DNA of 64,000 bases, taken from NCBI RefSeq assembly GCF_003363015.1, contig NZ_QRAP01000001.1:729162-793161 (forward strand). The letters are read 5' to 3'. The translations under genes and the position numbers were made by a program. The notes under the pieces are model-generated. The model searched no databases. It worked only from the letters and a program-made list of their open reading frames with translations, and was not told the DNA's origin. Shown piece after piece: positions 60,576 to 64,000 of this stretch; position 1 is the first letter of the stretch; each line of letters begins with the position of its first letter. The stretch comes from Enterobacillus tribolii. GTDB lineage: Bacteria; Pseudomonadota; Gammaproteobacteria; Enterobacterales; Enterobacteriaceae.

Positions 60576-60965
60576 ATGACACAAAATGAACGCAACGTTG
60601 CCCTGGTATGCGCCCTGAGCGAATGGATAGAACAACATCTGGGCAGGGATATTTATCTGGATGAGCTGGCCCGTTATTCCGGCTACTCTCTGTGGCATAT
60701 GCAGAAAATTTTCCGTGAAACCACGGGCATGTCGTTGGGGCGCTATATTCGTGAACGCAAACTCTCCGGCGCGGCTAACCGCCTGCGTCATACCGAAGAT
60801 TCCATTATCGACATCGCGGTATTCTACGGTTTTGCCTCCCAGTCGCATTTTACCTATATGTTCCGTAAACATTTCGGTATCACGCCGACCAACTACCGGC
60901 TGCAACACGATCTGCAACTTTCCACGCTTCAACCGCTGCACGTGCTGTTACGTGAGAGTGCCTGA
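60576..60965 (+). CDS. Small AraC-family regulator (MarA/SoxS/Rob-like)
   Basis: This 129-residue protein is a bare AraC DNA-binding domain with two HTH motifs: DIYLDELARYSGYSLWHMQKIFRETTGMSLGRYIRERKL and SIIDIAVFYGFASQSHFTYMFRKHFGITPTNYR. Size and sequence are like MarA, SoxS and RamA, which switch on efflux and drug-resistance genes, but with no effector domain. It is clearly not marA itself, as marR/marB neighbours are missing. ybiR begins 25 bases after its stop, so the two may be co-transcribed. Confidence 0.88.
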   Translation: MTQNERNVALVCALSEWIEQHLGRDIYLDELARYSGYSLWHMQKIFRETTGMSLGRYIRERKLSGAANRLRHTEDSIIDIAVFYGFASQSHFTYMFRKHFGITPTNYRLQHDLQLSTLQPLHVLLRESA

Positions 60966-60990
60966 CAGCCCTTCTTTGGTCGCCTGAAAC

Positions 60991-62112
60991 ATGCCTTCAC
61001 CGCTTACTGCCCTGTTGAAACCCTTTTTGCGCGACCGGTTGCTGCATATTCTGCTGGTTGCCGGCATTGTGCTGACCCTGTATCAGCCGGCCGCTGTTTC
61101 TTCATTTCCGCGTTGGATCGACTGGCCGACCATCGTCACCCTGATCGGTCTGATGCTGCTGACCAAAAGCGTGGAACTGAGCGGTTATTTTGTCTGGCTG
61201 GGCCGCCGGCTGACGCTGCGCATGCGTAACGAGCGAACGCTGGCCCTGTTTCTGGTTTCCACCTCCGCCCTGCTGTCCACCTTTCTGACCAACGACGTGG
61301 CGCTGTTTATCGTCGTGCCGCTGACGGTCACGCTCAAGAAGCTGGTCGGCATTCCGGTGCGCCGGCTGATTATCTTTGAAGCGCTGGCGGTCAACGTCGG
61401 CTCGTTACTGACGCCCATCGGCAACCCGCAAAACATCCTGCTGTGGAACCGCAGCGGCGTCGGGTTCCTGACGTTTATTCAGTCTATGCTGCCGCTGGCC
61501 GCCGTGCTGATGGTGCTGTTATGGCTTGCTGTCTGGCTGTTTTTCCCCTCCCGGACCATCCGCCCGGCCACGGCCGATGCCGAAGCGACGGGAAAGCGGA
61601 CGTTGCTGTGGGCCTGTTTACTGCTGTATGTCGCGTTCATCGTGCTGGTCGACCTGAAAATGGCGTTCCCCGGCCTGTTGCTGGTCGCCATCGCCCTTCT
61701 GTTTCTCGACCGCCGGGTGCTGCTGGCCATCGACTGGCCGCTGATTCTGGTGTTTATCGCCATGTTCATCGACGTCAAACTGCTCAGCCAGTTACCTTTC
61801 CTGCAGCCGGTCGCGGCGCAGGCCGCCGCCCTGCATGACGGCGGCCTCTACCTGACCGGTATTTTGCTTTCCCAGGTCATCAGCAACGTTCCGGCGACCA
61901 TCATGATGCTCAACTTCGTGCCTTCCGGCGTCACGCTGGCCTACGCGGTCAACATCGGCGGATTCGGCTTCGCGCTGGGCTCGATGGCCAACCTGATCGC
62001 CCTGCGTCTGGCCAATGAAAGCCGGATCTGGCTGCGCTTTCACGCCTTTTCCATTCCCGCGCTGTTGTTGGCCGCGCTGCTCGGCTGGCTGCTGTTGCCG
62101 GCGTCAGGGTAA
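60991..62112 (+). CDS. ybiR: YbiR-family anion transporter
   Basis: This 373-residue membrane protein of the ArsB/NhaD (CitM) superfamily has about 10-11 helices. It shares with E. coli YbiR the blocks LIGLMLLTKSVELSGYF, LLSTFLTNDVALFIVVPLTVTLKKL, RLIIFEALAVNVGSLLTPIGNPQNILLWNRSG and LSQVISNVPATIMMLNFVP. The substrate is not known. It is close behind the MarA-like gene. Confidence 0.9.
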   Translation: MPSPLTALLKPFLRDRLLHILLVAGIVLTLYQPAAVSSFPRWIDWPTIVTLIGLMLLTKSVELSGYFVWLGRRLTLRMRNERTLALFLVSTSALLSTFLTNDVALFIVVPLTVTLKKLVGIPVRRLIIFEALAVNVGSLLTPIGNPQNILLWNRSGVGFLTFIQSMLPLAAVLMVLLWLAVWLFFPSRTIRPATADAEATGKRTLLWACLLLYVAFIVLVDLKMAFPGLLLVAIALLFLDRRVLLAIDWPLILVFIAMFIDVKLLSQLPFLQPVAAQAAALHDGGLYLTGILLSQVISNVPATIMMLNFVPSGVTLAYAVNIGGFGFALGSMANLIALRLANESRIWLRFHAFSIPALLLAALLGWLLLPASG

Positions 62113-62321
62113 ATATTTGCATTTCATGATGGCGTAGCTATGGTTGATGCATGTCCTTTTAACCCTCATTCGCACCGGATGCGTTCAGCGCGTTATTCTT
62201 TTTTAATCTAAATAAGCGCAGAATGTGATTTAGTGCGGCGTGAATTTTGGTTTAGCTTCATCATCCATAACGGTGCGAAATCAAACGCACACCTCTTCGA
62301 CAGTAAGACACTGGGATACCT

Positions 62322-63092
62322 ATGAAAAAAATCACCTTAGCGCTGCTCGCCACTTCCCTGTTCGCCACCACCGCACTGGTTCAGGCGGCGGATGATTTTG
62401 CGGCCATCAAGTCTGACGGCGTCATAAAATTCGGAACGGAAGGCACCTACGCGCCTTATACCTATCATGATCAGAGCGGCAAACTGGTTGGGTTTGACGT
62501 TGATGTCGCCCGCGCCGTCGCAGAAAAAATGGGTGTGAAAGCCGAGTTCATCGAAGGCCGCTGGGACGGCCTGATCGCCGGGCTGAGCGCCAAACGTTAC
62601 GACGCCGTCATCAACCAGGTCGGCATTACCGACGAGCGTAAGGCCAAATTCGATTTTTCCGAGCCTTATATTGGTTCCAAAGCCGTACTGATCGTCCGTA
62701 ATGATAACGACACGATTAAAAGCTTCGCCGATCTGAAAGGCCAGAAGTCCGCCCAGAGCCTGACCAGCAACTATTCTAAGCTGGCGACCAAATACGGCGC
62801 CGATCTGGTACCGACCGATGGGTTTAACCAATCGCTGGATTTGGTATTAAGTGGTCGCGCTGCGGCAACGTTGAATGATAACCTCTCCTTCCTCGACTTT
62901 AAGAAGCACAAGCCGGACGCCAAGGTAAAAGTGGTGGCCGCCGATGAGAACACGGAAAACTCCGCGATTCTGGTGCGTAAAGATCAGCCGGCGCTGGTCA
63001 GCGCCCTGAACAAAGCGCTGAATGAGATTAAAGCCGACGGGACATACAAAGAAATTTCCGTCCGCTACTTCGGTCAGGACGTTTCCAAGTAA
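62322..63092 (+). CDS. Periplasmic amino-acid-binding protein of an ABC importer
   Basis: This 256-residue family-3 solute-binding protein has a signal peptide cut at VQAADDF. The body has FGTEGTYAPYTYHDQSGKLVGFDVDVARAVAEKMG (family signature) and DFSEPYIGSKAVLIV. Similarity is to the cystine/polar amino acid binding proteins (TcyJ/FliY type), but specificity cannot be read from sequence alone. A permease gene follows after a strong intercistronic hairpin. Confidence 0.9.
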   Translation: MKKITLALLATSLFATTALVQAADDFAAIKSDGVIKFGTEGTYAPYTYHDQSGKLVGFDVDVARAVAEKMGVKAEFIEGRWDGLIAGLSAKRYDAVINQVGITDERKAKFDFSEPYIGSKAVLIVRNDNDTIKSFADLKGQKSAQSLTSNYSKLATKYGADLVPTDGFNQSLDLVLSGRAAATLNDNLSFLDFKKHKPDAKVKVVAADENTENSAILVRKDQPALVSALNKALNEIKADGTYKEISVRYFGQDVSK

Positions 63093-63115
63093 CAGCCTTG
63101 TTTTTCAGTTAGAGA

Positions 63116-63142
63116 GCCTGCCCCGGTAACGCCGGGGCAGGC
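63116..63142 (+). promoter_or_regulatory. Intercistronic hairpin between binding protein and permease
   Basis: A perfect 11-bp GC-rich stem (GCCTGCCCCGG with its complement) and 5-base loop, followed by TTATGTTTT. Such hairpins protect the upstream message and give more binding protein than permease; partial termination is also possible. Confidence 0.7.
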
Positions 63143-63168
63143 TTATGTTTTATCAGGAGTAAGCACCA

Positions 63169-63867
63169 ATGCCTCTTTGGCTACAGCATCCCCTCGACTA
63201 CGCCGCCGGTATTCCCTGGCTCCAACTGATGATCGATTCGTTCTGGAGCCTGTTCTCCGCCGGATTGACCTTTACCGTGCCGCTGGCGATCCTGTCGTTC
63301 ATCGGCGGGCTGATCGTCGGGTTTATCACCGCGCTGGCGCGCCTGTATGCGCCGAAGCCCGTCAAGTGGCTGTTCGATTTTTACGTTTGGGTGATCCGCG
63401 GTACGCCGCTGCTGGTGCAGCTGTTCCTGATTTTTTACGGCCTGCCCAGCGCAGGAATTACGCTGGACGCCTTCCCCGCCGCGTTGATTGGTTTTACCGT
63501 CAGCGTGGGCGCCTATACATCGGAAATTATTCGCGGCGCGATTATGTCCGTCCCGAAAGGTCAGTGGGAAGCCGCCTACTCCATCGGCATGAGCAGTTCC
63601 CAGGCGATGCGCCGGGTGATCCTGCCGCAGTCGGTTTTCGTTTCCCTGCCGCCGCTCTCCAACTCATTCATTTCATTAATCAAAGATACCTCGCTGGCGG
63701 CAGTCATCACGGTGCCGGAGATGTTCCTGGCAGCGCAACGTATCGTTTCCGTGACCTATGAGCCTTTGGTGCTCTACGTTGAAGCCGCGCTGATTTACCT
63801 GCTGTTCAGCACCGTACTGAGCAAACTGCAAACCCGCCTGGAAGTTTACTACCGTCGTTACGAGTAA
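63169..63867 (+). CDS. ABC amino acid permease (HisM family)
   Basis: This 232-residue inner-membrane permease has about five helices. The N-terminal part is FTVPLAILSFIGGLIVGFITALARLY. The ATPase-contact EAA loop is GQWEAAYSIGMSSSQAMRRVILPQ, and VIRGTPLLVQLFLIFYGLP is the standard permease signature. It forms an operon with the binding protein. No ATPase gene follows in the remaining 130 bases. Confidence 0.93.
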   Translation: MPLWLQHPLDYAAGIPWLQLMIDSFWSLFSAGLTFTVPLAILSFIGGLIVGFITALARLYAPKPVKWLFDFYVWVIRGTPLLVQLFLIFYGLPSAGITLDAFPAALIGFTVSVGAYTSEIIRGAIMSVPKGQWEAAYSIGMSSSQAMRRVILPQSVFVSLPPLSNSFISLIKDTSLAAVITVPEMFLAAQRIVSVTYEPLVLYVEAALIYLLFSTVLSKLQTRLEVYYRRYE

Positions 63868-63873
63868 CCGGTT

Positions 63874-63901
63874 GATGTCCCTGACGCTTTTCAGGGGCAT
63901 C
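63874..63901 (+). terminator. Hairpin after the permease gene
   Basis: GATGTCCCTGA and TCAGGGGCATC form an 11-bp stem with one G-T pair, followed by TTCTCCC. It is a moderate terminator for the transport operon. Confidence 0.6.
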
Positions 63902-63911
63902 TTCTCCCGGC

Positions 63912-63945
63912 GCAGAAAAGAAAAAACCCGCTACGATGAGCGGGT
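63912..63945 (-). terminator. Terminator of a minus-strand gene beyond the right edge
   Basis: ACCCGCT-ACGATG-AGCGGGT with an A-rich tract (AAAAGAAAAAA) on the left. Read on the minus strand this is a stem followed by TTTTTTCTTTT, so it should end a gene coming from the right, outside the window. Confidence 0.75.
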
Positions 63946-64000
63946 GCAAATGCAATGAGAAACTCTATGTCGAAGTTATTCAACAAAGTTAGAATATCAC

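Overview
The window is chromosomal DNA from a gamma-proteobacterium of the order Enterobacterales. Gene content and order point to the Pectobacteriaceae neighbourhood (Dickeya, Brenneria, Pectobacterium or Lonsdalea type), but no single sequence here fixes the genus. Most genes are close relatives of E. coli K-12 genes and many sit in E. coli order: ygiW/qseBC, fnr-uspE, pntAB-ydgH-arcD, folM, rstAB, ydgU-ydgD, ptrB, yebF, purT, yoaH/pabB-nudL-sdaA-pdeD-yoaE-manXYZ-yobD-mntP-rlmA, yobF-cspC, cysB-topA-yciN-sohB, yciK-btuR and rluB. These E. coli blocks are joined in a new order and interrupted by genes that E. coli lacks at these places.

Layout. 1-4.2 kb: qseC (cut by the left edge)-qseB divergent from ygiW, then fnr and uspE. 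4.2-17.1 kb: pntAB, ydgH, arcD, an unrecognised gene, an OmpN-like porin, folM, rstAB and an M32 carboxypeptidase. 17.1-19.8 kb: an AT-rich accessory stretch with a small lipoprotein, two tandem Cys-rich peptides carrying microcin-V-like double-glycine leaders, a Tus-binding Ter site, an RstA box, the 26-residue YdgU and the YdgD protease. 19.8-31.5 kb: hrpA, azoR, a hydrolase, ptrB, yebF, a GNAT acetyltransferase, a cold-shock gene, purT and yoaH. 31.5-45.6 kb: pabB to cspC/yobF, including the mannose PTS, a manganese riboswitch in front of mntP and a second PgeF-type gene. 46.4-55.4 kb: pagP, cysB, topA, yciN, sohB, yciK-btuR and rluB. 55.5-64 kb: an XRE-cupin regulator divergent from azlCD, an MBL hydrolase, lpxO, holE, a membrane protein, a MarA-like regulator, ybiR and a two-gene amino-acid ABC importer.

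Themes. Central metabolism and redox (PntAB, FNR, SdaA, ManXYZ), envelope and lipid A modification (QseBC, PagP, LpxO, the porin), metal balance (MntP with a Fur box and Mn riboswitch) and nucleic-acid enzymes (TopA, HrpA, RluB, RlmA, HolE) dominate. No tRNA, rRNA, insertion sequence, prophage or CRISPR array was recognised by eye. The least ordinary stretch is 17.3-18.9 kb. It combines candidate secreted peptides, a replication-fork barrier site without a tus gene beside it, and what looks like a remnant asr/ydgU locus that keeps its RstA operator but has lost asr.

All homology calls are from recall of family members, not from database searches.
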